From positions 33,572,301-33,636,300 of the forward strand of contig OZ020622.1 in assembly GCA_963971575.1 (NCBI GenBank): 64,000 nt of DNA, in the 5' to 3' direction. Position numbers and translations under genes: made by a program. The stretch comes from Liopterus haemorrhoidalis. Taxonomy: Eukaryota; Arthropoda; Insecta; Coleoptera; Dytiscidae. The notes beneath the pieces were generated by a model. That model had not been told where the DNA came from, did no database searches, and saw nothing but the letters and a program-made list of their open reading frames with translations. Of the stretch, positions 39,489 through 50,052 are shown piece by piece. Position 1 is the stretch's first letter; each line of letters begins with the position of its first letter.

Positions 39489-39912
39489 ATATCATTTGGG
39501 AGGAGACAGTTCAGAGAAGCCGATTGTGGGAATAGGCTTATCTGTTGTCTCTTTGATCTCCCACTTAAATTCCTACCCACGTGTTTGCCGTGCGTGGAGA
39601 CCCGTAACGCCGGAGAAGAGGGTCCTGGTCGGTTGAGGGAGACTGCTGCCCGCGGACAGTACGATCCCAACACGCCTTCTTTGGCCTCGGATTCGGTAAA
39701 ACGGGAGGCTGAGTCTGGTCAGCTCAGTCAATCGGCTGGTGTCACGGTTCATGAATAGAGTGGCTCCACTACTGGATCGTGGATGCCGGGGTAATGCCGT
39801 GCCACTAGACAAGTATTCGGGGGTCTGTGGGAGCGGATGCAGCTCGCCCGGTTCCAGAGTTGGCTACTACTGGTTCTCGAGCGGGTCGAGCAGCCCGTGA
39901 CTACTTCCCCCG

Positions 39913-41448
39913 ATGCTATATCATCCTGACATGTCTGGCGCAATGAGCCGGTTTGCGGCCAACGTCCCCTGTGTGGGGCTCCCTGGTGGGTGGGCATGGC
40001 AGGTTGATGAAACATTTTATACGGGTATGGCGACTACCCGGAAGGATAAAAACTTTTTAAATTCCGCCAAGGTTGAGAGTAAACTCCGTAAAAAATCAAA
40101 CAAGAGACCTCGTCCAGATGTCCAATCATCAGACGAGGGATGTGTAAGACCTTCTCCTAAGAAGGTAGATAGGTTGGTTGAGTATTGTGCGCCAGTACCA
40201 CGATTTCTCGTCGTGAAGGTGCAAGAAGAGGGTATATCTTTTAAGGAGATGTCCCCCTTCTTTGTTGCCCGAACGTTGAGGAATACGTGCCCAACTGGTG
40301 TTAAGTCAGTACGCAAATTGTCGGACGGTACGTTGTTAGTCGAAGCAGAGACTGAGTCTTCGTCGACGCTGCAGAAATGCGAGGTATTTGGTAAATACCG
40401 TATTTCTGTTCTGCCACACAAGGCTCTTAATACAACTCGAGGCGTCATAACAGATCGCGATCTTGCTTACGTTACGGAGGAAGAGTTCGTGCAGGAAATG
40501 GCATCGCAAGGTGTCATTGAATGCAGAAAACTCAAACCCCGAAATGGAAAGCCCTCGATCTCAATGGTGGTGTCCTTCGCCGGCACTAGGTGTCCAGCAT
40601 CGGTAAGGGTGGGGTATAACGTTTGCAACGTTCGCCCCTACTATCCCAACCCGATGCGATGCTACAAGTGTCAGCGCTATGGGCACACCTCAAGTCGTTG
40701 TGGTAAGCACACCATTTGTGCCAACTGCGGACAGGATCAACATGAAGTTGAAACCTGTCCAAACGCGGCACACTGCGTGAATTGCAAAGGTGCGCATGCA
40801 TCCACCTCACGCCACTGCCCAACGTACTTGGAGGAAAAGGCCATTCAGACGATCAAGACGCAGGACAAGATACCATATTATGACGCCAAGAGGAAATATA
40901 AAGAAAGTGCGCCTGTTACTTTCGCGAAATCCTTCGCGCAGGTAGCAGCAAAAAGAACAGCAAGCGTCCAGACTCAGACGGAGACAGTGCCCCGTCCGAC
41001 TTTAGCGAAAAGTATAGTTGCGTCCAAACAATCCGGCAATGAAAAGGTGTTGGAATCGGTCCCTGAGACCAAAATTCAGACCCCACAACCCGGGGGGTCG
41101 GGTCTGAATAAACCCCCCCAATCAAAAGGAGAACGCACACCATCTCAGTTCTCCCCACCACCTAAGGAGAAGTCTCCACAAACTTCTCCAAAAACAAGAA
41201 GCGACCAGAGTGTGGTCGCTTCTGCCAAACCCTCATCAGCCACTCCAGTATCGGAGACTGATAAGGGAACTGTTGGCTCTCAATGGATACCAGTGAGAGC
41301 CAAACCATCCAAAAGAGAGTCCAGTGTGTCCACGAAAGCACCTGGACCAACAAGTGAAACCGTCGCCGAGAAAATGGCTGTTGACCCGCAACCTAAGGGT
41401 AAACCAAAGATCATTAGGTTGCGGGGTAACTCCCCTAAACAAAAATGA
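39913..41448 (+). CDS. I-like LINE ORF1: nucleic-acid-binding protein with three CCHC knuckles
   Basis: 511 codons from the first ATG; the ATG at 40027 (MATTRKDKNFLNSAKVESK) is the more natural start because the preceding stretch reads like UTR. A basic N-terminus (KKSNKRPRP) is followed by a central region and three zinc knuckles: CYKCQRYGHTSSRC, CANCGQDQHEVETC and CVNCKGAHASTSRHC. Then comes a long proline/serine-rich tail ending IRLRGNSPKQK. ORF1 proteins of I-like elements coat the RNA and act as chaperones. The stop overlaps the ORF2 start (ATGA), suggesting coupled translation. Confidence 0.92.
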   Translation: MLYHPDMSGAMSRFAANVPCVGLPGGWAWQVDETFYTGMATTRKDKNFLNSAKVESKLRKKSNKRPRPDVQSSDEGCVRPSPKKVDRLVEYCAPVPRFLVVKVQEEGISFKEMSPFFVARTLRNTCPTGVKSVRKLSDGTLLVEAETESSSTLQKCEVFGKYRISVLPHKALNTTRGVITDRDLAYVTEEEFVQEMASQGVIECRKLKPRNGKPSISMVVSFAGTRCPASVRVGYNVCNVRPYYPNPMRCYKCQRYGHTSSRCGKHTICANCGQDQHEVETCPNAAHCVNCKGAHASTSRHCPTYLEEKAIQTIKTQDKIPYYDAKRKYKESAPVTFAKSFAQVAAKRTASVQTQTETVPRPTLAKSIVASKQSGNEKVLESVPETKIQTPQPGGSGLNKPPQSKGERTPSQFSPPPKEKSPQTSPKTRSDQSVVASAKPSSATPVSETDKGTVGSQWIPVRAKPSKRESSVSTKAPGPTSETVAEKMAVDPQPKGKPKIIRLRGNSPKQK

Positions 41449-44400
41449 ATGGTCCACTAATCCAGTGGAACTGTAACGGTGTATACCAGCGCTACGAAGA
41501 ACTGCGACTTTTATTGTCAGATTTGGCGCCTTCGTGTGTTTGTCTGCAGGAAACAAACTTCAACGAAACCGACACATTCTCTCCTCGGGGATACTCCGTG
41601 TTTCGCACGGATTTCCTTACGGGGTTAAGAGCATGTGACGGCGTGGCAATTCTCGTTAGAGACACATTGTACCACGATCCTGTAGACATTGACACTGAGT
41701 TGCAGGTCGTAGCAGTTCGTGTTGCGCTTCCCCTCCAGGTGACGATTTGTTCTATCTACCTTCCCCCTGGTGTTCGAACTGACATCCGAGATGTCGTGAA
41801 CATCATCGATCAACTCCCACCACCCTTCATACTACTAGGCGATTTTAACGCCTACAATGTATGTTGGGGATCGGTGCGAAACGATCGACGGGGACGTCAC
41901 CTGGAGACTATGTTGAACGATTTGAGTTTGAGCTTTTTGAACGACGGCAGACCCACGCACTTCTGTGCAGCAACGGGTACATTCAGTGCCATTGATCTTA
42001 GCGTCGTTTCAGGAGCCATCGCTCCGTTGTTCAAATGGGACGTGCATCACGACCTGTGCGGTAGTGATCACTTTCCAATCTTCTTAAGGCCTCTGTTCAA
42101 TACTGTTACCGAATCCCGCTGGCCACAGTGGGTTCTTCGGAAAGCAGATTGGACCAAGTTCGCAGAATCATTCTCTCACGAGGATACTCCGAACTTGAGC
42201 GTAGACGAAGAGGTGAATCATTTCACGGATTCCATCACGAGCGCGGCTGAAAGCAGCATACCGCTGTCATCCACCCAGCCCCGTCGAGTTCCCGTTCCCT
42301 GGTGGAACGAGGAATGCGACTTGGCGCTACGCGAAAGGAGACACCTCTTCAATACATTCCGTCGTTGTCCAACAGAGGAAAACATGATAGCCTTCCAACG
42401 AGCGAAAGCTCGTGCTAAGAGGATTGTGAAAGAAAGCAAACGCGAATCATGGCGCAAATACGTATGCACCGTTACAGTTGCCACTCCAGTGGCCAAAGTT
42501 TGGGAGAAGGTCCGGAAAATATCCGGTCTAAATACAGCTACAGCCATTGCTGGTCTATCGGTAAATGGTAACGTAGTTACCTCAGCGGTCGAAATTGCTA
42601 ACACTTTGGCATCTAATTTTGCGTTCAATTCTAGCTCTGAACATTATTCACCCGAGTTTCTAACTCGTAAAGCAGGCCTCGAATCTATACCTCTAAATTT
42701 CTTTTCTAGGAATGACGAGGTATACAACCTGCTTTTCTCTCGTGAAGAGCTAGATAGCGCGATGTCAAAGTGTAAGGATAGCTCTCCTGGTCCAGATGCG
42801 ATACATTATCGTATGATCCGAAATCTTCCGGAATCATCTAAGTCTAGGCTTTTGAATGTCTATAATAGGATATGGACTGAGGGCAAGTGCCCGACCAAGT
42901 GGAAGGAATCTCATATAATTCCTATCCCCAAAGTCGGGAAAGATAAACACTTGCCCTCTAGCTATAGACCAATATCACTGACCAGTTGTCTCTGCAAGCT
43001 CATGGAGCGAATGATCAGCAAGCGTCTGATTTGGTTTTTAGAATCTAACGACTTGCTGGCCAACACACAGTGCGGCTTTCGCCGTCACCGCTCAACAGCA
43101 GATCATCTGGTCAGACTAGAGACAGCTATCAGGAATGCTTTCGTTGAAAACAAACACCTGGTAGCTGTGTTTTTCGATATTGAGAAAGCCTATGACACTG
43201 CATGGATTTTTGGGATTCTCCGTACCCTGCATTCCTGGGGTCTCCGGGGACGCTTGATGTTCTTTATAAAAGACTTTATGTCGAACCGGCGCTTCAGGGT
43301 GCGGATCGGAAATACCCTGTCACAAATGTTCGCACTGGACAATGGGGTCCCACAGGGCTCCATACTGAGCGTTACGCTATTTTTGATCGCCATTAACGGT
43401 GCAGCTTCATGTATTCGATTGCCTGTACAGAGTTCGATATTTGTCGACGACATTGGTATCTTTGTCGCCGGACAAAAGACTAGTACAATCGAACGTCAGC
43501 TCCAGCTGACCATCAATCGTCTCGATACATGGGCAACCGAAAATGGCTTCAAATTCTCGACCAGCAAAACTGTGTGTGTCCATTTTTGTAGGAAAAGGGG
43601 TGTCCATCCCAACCCTACACTCACGCTAAATGGAGCACAGTTACCATTTACCGATACTGCCAGATTTCTGGGTCTCGTTTTTGACAGTCGTCTAACTTGG
43701 CGGGCACATTTTTTGTCTGTCAAGAAAAAATGCCAAAAGTCGCTCAATTTGTTGCGGGTCCTCAGTCACAAGACATGGGGTGCAGACCGCACTGTCATGT
43801 TGCGTTTATATCGTTCTCTAGTGCGCTCTAAGCTGGACTATGGATGTCTAGCTTATGGGTCAGCTAAACACCAAGAGATAAGAATTCTTGACACTGTACA
43901 TCACACTGGGGTTAGATTGGCCACAGGTGCATTTCGCACCAGTCCAATACTAAGCCTGCTGTGTGAAGCAGGTGAACCGTCACTGTACAATCGTCGTAAA
44001 ATTCTATCCTTGCGGTATATGGCTGCACTCAGTGCCAAGCCAGATCATCCCGCGTATGACCCTATTCTACAAAATAGGCATACAGAAATATATGACAGAA
44101 AACCAAGAGCCAATAGGCCTTTTGGTCTGAGGACTTTCGACATTTTGGGCGATATTGATTTTAATATGCCTGAAATGGCAAGTTTCGTTTTGTGTGCTGT
44201 TCCACCATGGACGCTACCGCGTCCACTTGTGAACCTCACATTAACTAGGTTTGATAAAGATACTACGTTGCCTATCGAATACCAACATGAGTTACAAAGA
44301 ACACTGGTCCCTAGGTTCGAGGATACTGTCATTTTTACTGACGGATCAAAATCCGGAACCAGGGTTGGGTGTGCGTTCGTTGTTTTGAATCCACGCCAAC

Positions 44401-45140
44401 AGTTTCAGTACCGTCTGCACTCTATAACGAGTGTGTACACTGCTGAGCTGTATGCTATTTTCAAGGCCCTGTGTTTTGTTTCGTCAGAGCAAAGTCGGTC
44501 AAGTGTTATCTTGACGGACTCGCTGAGCGCTCTAAACAGTATCCAAGATCCAGATCCAGAGCATCCTCTTGTACTAAAGATCCGGTTGCTACTCCACAAT
44601 CTGAATGCCCAGAATGTGAGGGTAGAGCTGTTTTGGATACCGGGACATGTTGGTATTAAAGGCAATGAAGCGGCAGATGCAGCTGCAAAAGCCGCCTCTT
44701 ACAGACCTATGATTGATGTGAGTTTTGTTTTTCCAGATGACGCAAAGAGTCATCTGAAACATCTGGTTTTAGACTTGTGGCAACATGAGTGGAGCCGCAC
44801 ACAGAACGTTAAGTTGCGACAGATTAAGGGAGACGTTAAACCATGGGGTTCTTCCTGCAGGATTAACCGCAGGGAGGAAACCGCCATCACACGCCTCCGT
44901 ATAGGTCACTGTTGGTGGACCCATGGACACCTCCTTCGAGGAGAAGAGTCCCCTATCTGTGAGACGTGTAACACAGATTTGTCTGTGTTACACTTTTTAA
45001 CTAAGTGTGTACAGTTCGAGGATGTCAGGGAGAGGTTAGGCCTGTGCTATGACCTGTCAGTTGCTTTAGGTGACGACAGGGTACTCATGGACAGGCTGAT
45101 ACTCTTCCTGAGAGAATCGAACTTATTGTTTTATGTGTGA
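41445..45140 (+). CDS. I-like LINE ORF2: endonuclease, reverse transcriptase, RNase H
   Basis: 1,231 codons, fully open. N-terminal APE-type endonuclease (QWNCNGVYQRYEELR, CLQETNF, LLGDFNAYNVCWGS, GSDHFPI). RT in the middle (PGPDAIHYRMI, SYRPISLTSCLCKLMER, CGFRRHRSTADHL, FFDIEKAYD, NGVPQGSILS, SIFVDDIGIF with FVDD as the catalytic box, FLGLVFDSRLTW). RNase H at about residues 950-1090 (FTDGSKSG, ELYAIFKAL, LTDSLSAL, WIPGHVGIKGNEAAD) with the D-E-D-D residues. A Cys/His cluster lies near the C-terminus (CETCNTDLSVLHFL...C). It nicks target DNA and copies the element RNA into it. Confidence 0.95.
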   Translation: MNGPLIQWNCNGVYQRYEELRLLLSDLAPSCVCLQETNFNETDTFSPRGYSVFRTDFLTGLRACDGVAILVRDTLYHDPVDIDTELQVVAVRVALPLQVTICSIYLPPGVRTDIRDVVNIIDQLPPPFILLGDFNAYNVCWGSVRNDRRGRHLETMLNDLSLSFLNDGRPTHFCAATGTFSAIDLSVVSGAIAPLFKWDVHHDLCGSDHFPIFLRPLFNTVTESRWPQWVLRKADWTKFAESFSHEDTPNLSVDEEVNHFTDSITSAAESSIPLSSTQPRRVPVPWWNEECDLALRERRHLFNTFRRCPTEENMIAFQRAKARAKRIVKESKRESWRKYVCTVTVATPVAKVWEKVRKISGLNTATAIAGLSVNGNVVTSAVEIANTLASNFAFNSSSEHYSPEFLTRKAGLESIPLNFFSRNDEVYNLLFSREELDSAMSKCKDSSPGPDAIHYRMIRNLPESSKSRLLNVYNRIWTEGKCPTKWKESHIIPIPKVGKDKHLPSSYRPISLTSCLCKLMERMISKRLIWFLESNDLLANTQCGFRRHRSTADHLVRLETAIRNAFVENKHLVAVFFDIEKAYDTAWIFGILRTLHSWGLRGRLMFFIKDFMSNRRFRVRIGNTLSQMFALDNGVPQGSILSVTLFLIAINGAASCIRLPVQSSIFVDDIGIFVAGQKTSTIERQLQLTINRLDTWATENGFKFSTSKTVCVHFCRKRGVHPNPTLTLNGAQLPFTDTARFLGLVFDSRLTWRAHFLSVKKKCQKSLNLLRVLSHKTWGADRTVMLRLYRSLVRSKLDYGCLAYGSAKHQEIRILDTVHHTGVRLATGAFRTSPILSLLCEAGEPSLYNRRKILSLRYMAALSAKPDHPAYDPILQNRHTEIYDRKPRANRPFGLRTFDILGDIDFNMPEMASFVLCAVPPWTLPRPLVNLTLTRFDKDTTLPIEYQHELQRTLVPRFEDTVIFTDGSKSGTRVGCAFVVLNPRQQFQYRLHSITSVYTAELYAIFKALCFVSSEQSRSSVILTDSLSALNSIQDPDPEHPLVLKIRLLLHNLNAQNVRVELFWIPGHVGIKGNEAADAAAKAASYRPMIDVSFVFPDDAKSHLKHLVLDLWQHEWSRTQNVKLRQIKGDVKPWGSSCRINRREETAITRLRIGHCWWTHGHLLRGEESPICETCNTDLSVLHFLTKCVQFEDVRERLGLCYDLSVALGDDRVLMDRLILFLRESNLLFYV

Positions 45141-45450
45141 AGTCTTGCACCTTATTTTAATGTGTTTCTAGTTATTGACTGTGATATTCGATGGTAATTG
45201 GCCCCTTTACAGCCTCTTACCATCACCCTGAGTCTGTTCAAATTTTCGAACAGACTTTTTATATTATTTATTTGTGTCTGTCAGTGCAAGATTTCTTTTA
45301 TTGAGTATGCGTGTTTTTAATGATTTTAGCTATTTATTTATTGTTTAATATATTGTTTTTAAAATATAGTCTAGTCATTTAAATGGGCTGCGTTAGGCGC
45401 AAATAGCCTTTGTTGCTGTGCGCCAAAAAAAATTTTAACTAACTAACTAA

Positions 45451-45464
45451 CTTAATAAAATCTA
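45451..45464. repeat. Right target-site duplication of I-like LINE copy 2
   Basis: CTTAATAAAATCTA, identical to 39311-39324. Confidence 0.9.
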
Positions 45465-46003
45465 CACCGAGCAGCTTTCGACTATTAACGTGGTTCGGTG
45501 CTGCGATGAGTGTCGCAGAAATAGTTTTATTGTGCACAGTGAGTTGCACATCAAACGTTTCTTATATTTACTACCTGCACTTCTCCATCAGCCAGCCTAA
45601 GATCTACTTCGTCCGTCGTATACGGTTGTCCTCTATCAAGCAGGATTTTGTGAAGTCGCGCACCCACAAAACTTCGTTTGGCACCAGTATCTAGGCAGGC
45701 TATGCCATTTAGCCCGAATAGTTGCACATGCACCATTGGCCTATTCGTATTTGCATCAGTAAGGCATTGCACAGTGAAAAATTCTAAGGATTCATATACA
45801 GGAAGTGAGGCGTTGGTTTTAGTAGGGTTAGAAGTTGGGCAAGTACTACGCACATACCCCGGTTGTTGGCAACCATAACAATGGAGTTTATTCTTACCCG
45901 CTCGTACAGGTGATGGTGCGCCTTCACGGCTGGTGTGTGGTCTCTGCGAGCCTTCTTCCTGCAATTGGCTTCTATGTGATCGAAGGACTTGCAGTAATTG
46001 CAT
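45465..46003 (-). pseudogene. gypsy zinc knuckle and aspartic protease region
   Basis: The second knuckle is CYGCQQPGYVRSTC. Then GLNGIACLDTGAKRSFVGAR carries the retroviral-type protease active site DTG, with LADGEVQV as a later strand. One base shift near 45555 moves the frame; the continuation with LLGVDFI is cut by the I-like LINE and resumes at 39310. Confidence 0.85.
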
Positions 46004-46733
46004 TTGGGACGAGTCTTCTTTTCTGCTCCTTCTGAAGAAGTCGTCTTGGAGGATTTCAGTAATGTTGTCTTCGCTGTATACCCTCGCTGGGGTGCTTCGA
46101 CATCTCGCGATTTTGTTAACAGCACTTGGAAGCGGTCGAACTCTGCTCGTGTGGTGCTTTTGCGAATATCATTACGCAGCAGTCCGTATAGCATGTCCAG
46201 CTGCATGCGTTCCGGAACCGGATATAACAGTTGAGCCACTAATGAGCGCATGTTACACACGATTATTTCCGTTGTTTCGGCCGTGTATTGCTCGCGAGAA
46301 AACAGTTCTCGAAAATTGTGCGATGGTGGTAGCTGGCGGGAGTAGGTATTTTGCAACGCTTCGAGGGCACCGTTCCAGTCTAACATTGTGTTTTTTAAGT
46401 CCTCTCCACCACGTTGAAGCGATTCTTTCAAGGAGGACGGGCAAAACCACGCAGGGCGTTGCAATAACGCACATAGTCATAGTCTTTAAATATCGCAATG
46501 GTGTCGATGAACGCTTCCACGTCGGAATCGAACGAACTATTGAAACGCGCAGTACATTTCGTGAAGTTACCGGATCGTCGCGCGACAAGTGGCGGGCAGA
46601 CACTTCCGCGCGTACTGCGGTCACTTGCGGTGCTTCCAATATTGGCGAGAAGTTCACGAAATTGCTCATCCGCCAGAACAATGTTTGTTGATGTGTCTGT
46701 TGAAGTACTCCGTTTTTCTCCGTTGGGCGGCAT
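45784..46733 (-). pseudogene. gypsy gag
   Basis: Starts at MPPNGEKRSTSTDTS (46733). The capsid-like region spans two frames (SFDSDVEAFIDTIAIFKDYD, then LKNTMLDWNGALEALQNTYS and ELFSREQYTAETTEI), and the first zinc knuckle is CNYCKSFDHIEANC. The frameshift lies near 46440. Gag would coat the element RNA. Confidence 0.8.
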
Positions 46734-47003
46734 TTCACACAGACAGCACACTCAAGAGAGGTAAAAATATTTTTAAAGAAATACAGTTTATTGCGCAAAA
46801 GTGAAAAAATTGCACGAAATGTCTGTATAGCGGAATGTTAGTAGAAATACGCACTAAACTTTCTTCCACTCCGCGAGAATTTTGTAAACTACACACAGTT
46901 TACGCAAAATATGTTCAATTTTGTTATTTTCACTTTTGCTTAGTCCACTCTGTCACTAACTTCACTAAATCGGTTAACACAACACTTTTAATAATAAGTT
47001 AAC

Positions 47004-47021
47004 GGCCCCACGTTGGGTGCC
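47004..47021 (-). promoter_or_regulatory. Primer-binding site of the gypsy element (tRNA-Lys type)
   Basis: The minus strand reads GGCACCCAACGTGGGGCC, matching the 3' end of lysine tRNA except for one base (A in place of G in GGCGCC). It lies 4 bp inside the LTR edge, where reverse transcription would be primed. Confidence 0.7.
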
Positions 47022-47025
47022 GTTT

Positions 47026-47282
47026 TGTAAGCATTTATTTGAAAAGAAACGTAACTGTTTTTTTTTTGTTATATATTTCAGTCTTTGATGTTTATTATCT
47101 ATATCTTTGATTAAGATAAAAGTGTGCTGCGGTTCTAAATTTTCAGACAATAAATTTGCATGCAGTACATTCCAAAATTTTATTTTTTTTTTTTACTGTG
47201 CACCCAGCGACGAATGATATAGCTTGTGTATCAAAGTTTGCATCAGACATCTCAATAATCACTTAAAAGAGTTGACCTCAAA
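47026..47282 (-). mobile_element. Partial 5' LTR of the gypsy element
   Basis: Begins TGTAAGC (minus-strand end GCTTACA) next to the primer site and extends ~257 bp before the third I-like copy replaces it. No partner LTR exists in the window, so its full length is unknown. Confidence 0.55.
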
Positions 47283-48000
47283 CCTATGATTGATATGAGT
47301 TTCATTTTTCCAGATGACGCAAAGAGTCATCTGAAACATCTGGTTTTAGACATGTGGCAACATGAGTGGAGCCGCACACAGAACGTGAAGTTGCGACAGA
47401 TTAAGGGAAACGTTAAACCATGGGGTTCTTCCTGCAGGATTAACCGCAGGGAGGAAACCGCCATCACACGCCTCCGTATAGGCCACTGTTGGTGGACCTA
47501 TGGACATCTCCTTCGAGGTGAAGAGTCCCCTATCTGTGAGACGTGTAACACAGATTTGTCTGTGTTACACATTTTAACTGAATGTGTACAGTTCGAGGAT
47601 GTCAGGGAGACGTTAGGCCTGTGCTATGACCTGTCAGTTGCTTTAGGTGACGACAGAGTACTCATGGACAGGCTGATACTCTTCCTGAGAGAATCGAACT
47701 TACTGTTTTATGTGTGAAGCCTTGCACCTTATAATGTGTTTCTAGTTATTGACTGTGATATCCGATGGTAATTGGCCCCTTTACAGCCTCTTACCATCAC
47801 CCTGGGTCTCTTCAAATTTTCGAACAGACTTTTTATATTATTTATTTGTGTTTGTCAGTGCAAGATTTCTTTTATTGAGTATGTGTAATTTTATTGATTT
47901 TATCTATTTATTAATTGTATAATTTATTGTTTTTAATATGTAGTGTAGTCATTTAGATGGGCTGCGTTAGGCGCAAATAGCCTTTGTTGCTGTGCGCAAA
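47283..48000 (+). mobile_element. I-like LINE copy 3, 5'-truncated to the C-terminal end
   Basis: Frame 47286-47717 gives the last 143 residues of ORF2 (FPDDAKSHLKHLVLDMWQHE ... LLFYV) and is nearly identical to copies 1 and 2. It is followed by the shared 3' UTR and a GCGCAAA-poly(T) tail that differs from the TAAC tail of the other copies. No clear target duplication was seen. Confidence 0.9.
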
Positions 48001-48014
48001 TTTTTTTTTTTTTA

Positions 48015-48240
48015 TCTAACAACTTAGCCTTCTGTCTAGTGTAACCCCAAGGTATTTTGTCGTATTTCTCCATGGAATTTGGTATCGTTGTATTTAATTG
48101 GTTCTACTTGGCTCTGTCTTCTACTGAAGTAAACTGCCTGGCTCTTCTCGGCGTTTATAGTTATCCACCACTTTGAGTACCAGCTGTGTAGTTGTTCGGC
48201 GGCGATTTGCTATCTTATATTTATCATTTCTTGATGTCTG
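48015..48240 (-). pseudogene. Jockey-type RT fragment
   Basis: Minus strand in broken frames: KWWITINAEKSQAVYFSRRQ, then IKYNDTKFHGEI and a YLGVTLDRRL-type segment. This is the stretch just after the catalytic box of Jockey-group RTs. Only ~225 bp remain. Confidence 0.6.
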
Positions 48241-48429
48241 GATATATATAAGATTGCCACAACGTTCACAGAGAAATGCTGTTTTTGCTTTTAAGATTAA
48301 TAACTTTTAAGATTAATGCTGTTTATTTTGATTATTTTTTAGATATTTAAGTGATTACAAGATATTATAATTACAGTTTACTTTGCCTGGTCGATTGCCC
48401 TTAGGCATAGACCGTTATGATTTTTTTTT

Positions 48430-49280
48430 TTTTTCTTAACTTGAATTTTTATTTTTCTTCATCTGATGGTGACGACAACACATAGAAACAGAGAGACACA
48501 CAAACTTGACAGTAATATAATAAAAAGATAATGTTTTATTATTATTCACTTTCACTATCACACAAAGGTGATGCCAACTGGAACCTTCAAGCTCATTTTC
48601 GTTGTCCTCTTCATCGCTTGAATTAAAACCTCCCAACACAATAACAAAACTCTCTATAGCATCCTCCATCAACCCATCTTTTTCCCAATCCGCTGTGTAA
48701 CTGAAGAAATAGAATTTCTAGTAATTTCTTTTGTCACAGATAAATCTCCCAGTATATTATGTTCTTTAACAAGTCTCTTTATTTTCGCCCAGGTCAATTT
48801 TAGTTAGTTAGTTAAAATTTTGGGCGCACGGCAACAAAGGTTATATGTGCTGGACCAATTTTATTGCATTAAGGTCACACATATATGGTAGCAATCGTAG
48901 AACAGAAACAAATTTCGTCTGTGCGAAATATTTTTTCTTGTTTTTTGTATTATTAATTAATTAATTCATACAATTCGAATTTCTTCATGTCATCTGAAAA
49001 AGTTATATTATTATTCATGAGCCATTGTTTTATATTATTTTTTAATGAATATTTGTGGGTGCATTATTTTCCTCGACGCTGTAGTATGGTGCGTTATCAA
49101 CTACAACAACACTTTCTTTCGGTAAATTGGGAATTAACTTTTCTTTTATCCATTTTTCATAGTTAGTGGCATTCATTTGTCCATGATAATCGCCGGTTGC
49201 TTTTCTAGCTCTAAAAACTAACTCAGCTCCATTTACAAAACCTTCCATCCTGCTTCCTGCATGAACAAGAATGAGCCTTA
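48430..49280 (-). pseudogene. IS630/Tc1-like DDE transposase, C-terminal part
   Basis: Minus strand: LILVHAGSRMEGFVNGAELV, GDYHGQMNATNYEKWIKEKL, LPKESVVVVDNAPYY (second catalytic aspartate), then a short MITE-like interruption by the I tail (48802-48855), LTWAKIKRLVKEHNILGDLS, and the acidic end MMEDAIESFVIVLGGFNSSD. Where the family has a catalytic glutamate (NPIE), this copy reads NAIK, so the residue is lost. The N-terminal part continues beyond the Harbinger element at 52353-52470. Confidence 0.8.
48802..48855 (-). mobile_element. 54-bp insertion of the I-like 3' tail with a 7-bp target duplication
   Basis: The minus strand reads CCTTTGTTGCCGTGCGCCC... then TAACTAACTAACT, the end of the I-like LINE. 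CAATTTT flanks it on both sides (48795-48801 and 48856-48862), and the transposase frame is rejoined when it is removed. Confidence 0.85.
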
Positions 49281-49452
49281 GGCCGAGAACATACAGAAAG
49301 CCGGTACCGGCTTTACTGGCAATAAGCGCTGATCTGCCGCAGTATTTGTCCATGTTTATAATCGCACACGCTGTGTACTGGTCAGCGCCGGTCGGTGCAG
49401 GCTATCCGCTTACCGAAACGTTTAAGCAGTTTGTTGTCAGCGCCGAAGCAAG

Positions 49453-49585
49453 ATGGACGTAGAACTTTTAATTGCTAATATTTTTGTAAAAAGGGCAATT
49501 TGGGATAAAACAAGCCTTTCACATTCTAATAGAAATACGGTTGATAGGTGTTGGAAGGAGATAAGCAGGAAAATGCAAACAGAAG
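49453..49585 (+). CDS. Harbinger accessory protein, MADF exon 1
   Basis: ATG at 49453; MDVELLIANIFVKRAIWDKT, then HSNRNTVDRCWKEISRKMQT, the first two helices of a MADF domain (W-D and CW-EI). It ends at a GTATTT donor (49586). Such accessory proteins bind the TIRs and carry the transposase into the nucleus. The middle of the domain is not found downstream. Confidence 0.6.
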
Positions 49586-50052
49586 GTATTTAGAAAATAT
49601 TTATTACCAAGTTTTAATGTCACTGTCAAACATATTTTAGTAACTCTTGTATTTTCTCCAATAATGTTTTAAAAGTAAAATTGATAACAATTTCTAATTA
49701 AAATGTTTTTCAATAAAAAACGTTATAACATATCTATGTATAACTTAAGAAAATACTACATAATATTTAAAATTTTGAGGTTATCCACGTGGTTTTTTTT
49801 TTTGTTTTTAGAACTTTTCACTTTAGAACCATGTATTAATACTCTTAAGAACAAAAAAATATGATTTGTTGGCTATAATCAATACTGATCTTTATCAATT
49901 TAGTCTTTATAATCAATATTATAATATTTTTTAATAAGACAGGTATGTTATCGAGGAGAAAAATACAACGGGTATCTATTTTATGTTTTTAATTTATACA
50001 CATTATATATTGCATTTCTACATAACTATATACTTATTCTACACATAACATA

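Larger units (their letters stand above)
39325..45450 (+). mobile_element. I-like non-LTR retrotransposon, copy 2 (full length, 6,126 bp)
   Basis: An exact 14-bp target duplication flanks it. It has a 5' UTR with a tandem repeat, ORF1 (39913-41448), ORF2 (41445-45140) overlapping as ATGA, and a ~310-bp 3' UTR ending GTGCGCC-A-rich-TAACTAAC. Both ORFs are open, the catalytic residues I can read are present, and copy 1 is nearly identical, so it may have been mobile recently. It belongs to the I superfamily (APE-type endonuclease, RT, RNase H). It is inserted in the decayed gypsy element. Confidence 0.93.
35985..47282 (-). mobile_element. Decayed Ty3/gypsy retrotransposon with two large insertions
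   Basis: Minus-strand order: partial 5' LTR (47026-47282), tRNA-Lys-type primer site (47004-47021), gag with two zinc knuckles (46733-45790), protease (about 45730-45465, resuming at 39310), RT (39261-38725 and 37102-36664), RNase H (36560-36333), integrase zinc finger (36215-35985). It is interrupted by the I-like LINE (39325-45450) and by the ORF-bearing LTR element (37107-38724). The integrase core and 3' LTR are missing; a pogo relic follows. Many frameshifts. It is the oldest layer in this part of the window. Confidence 0.88.

Noticed and set aside
47004..47021. Possible tRNA gene remnant because of the tRNA-Lys-like sequence
   Set aside because: Only the primer-length 18 bases match and they sit next to an LTR edge, so it is a primer-binding site.
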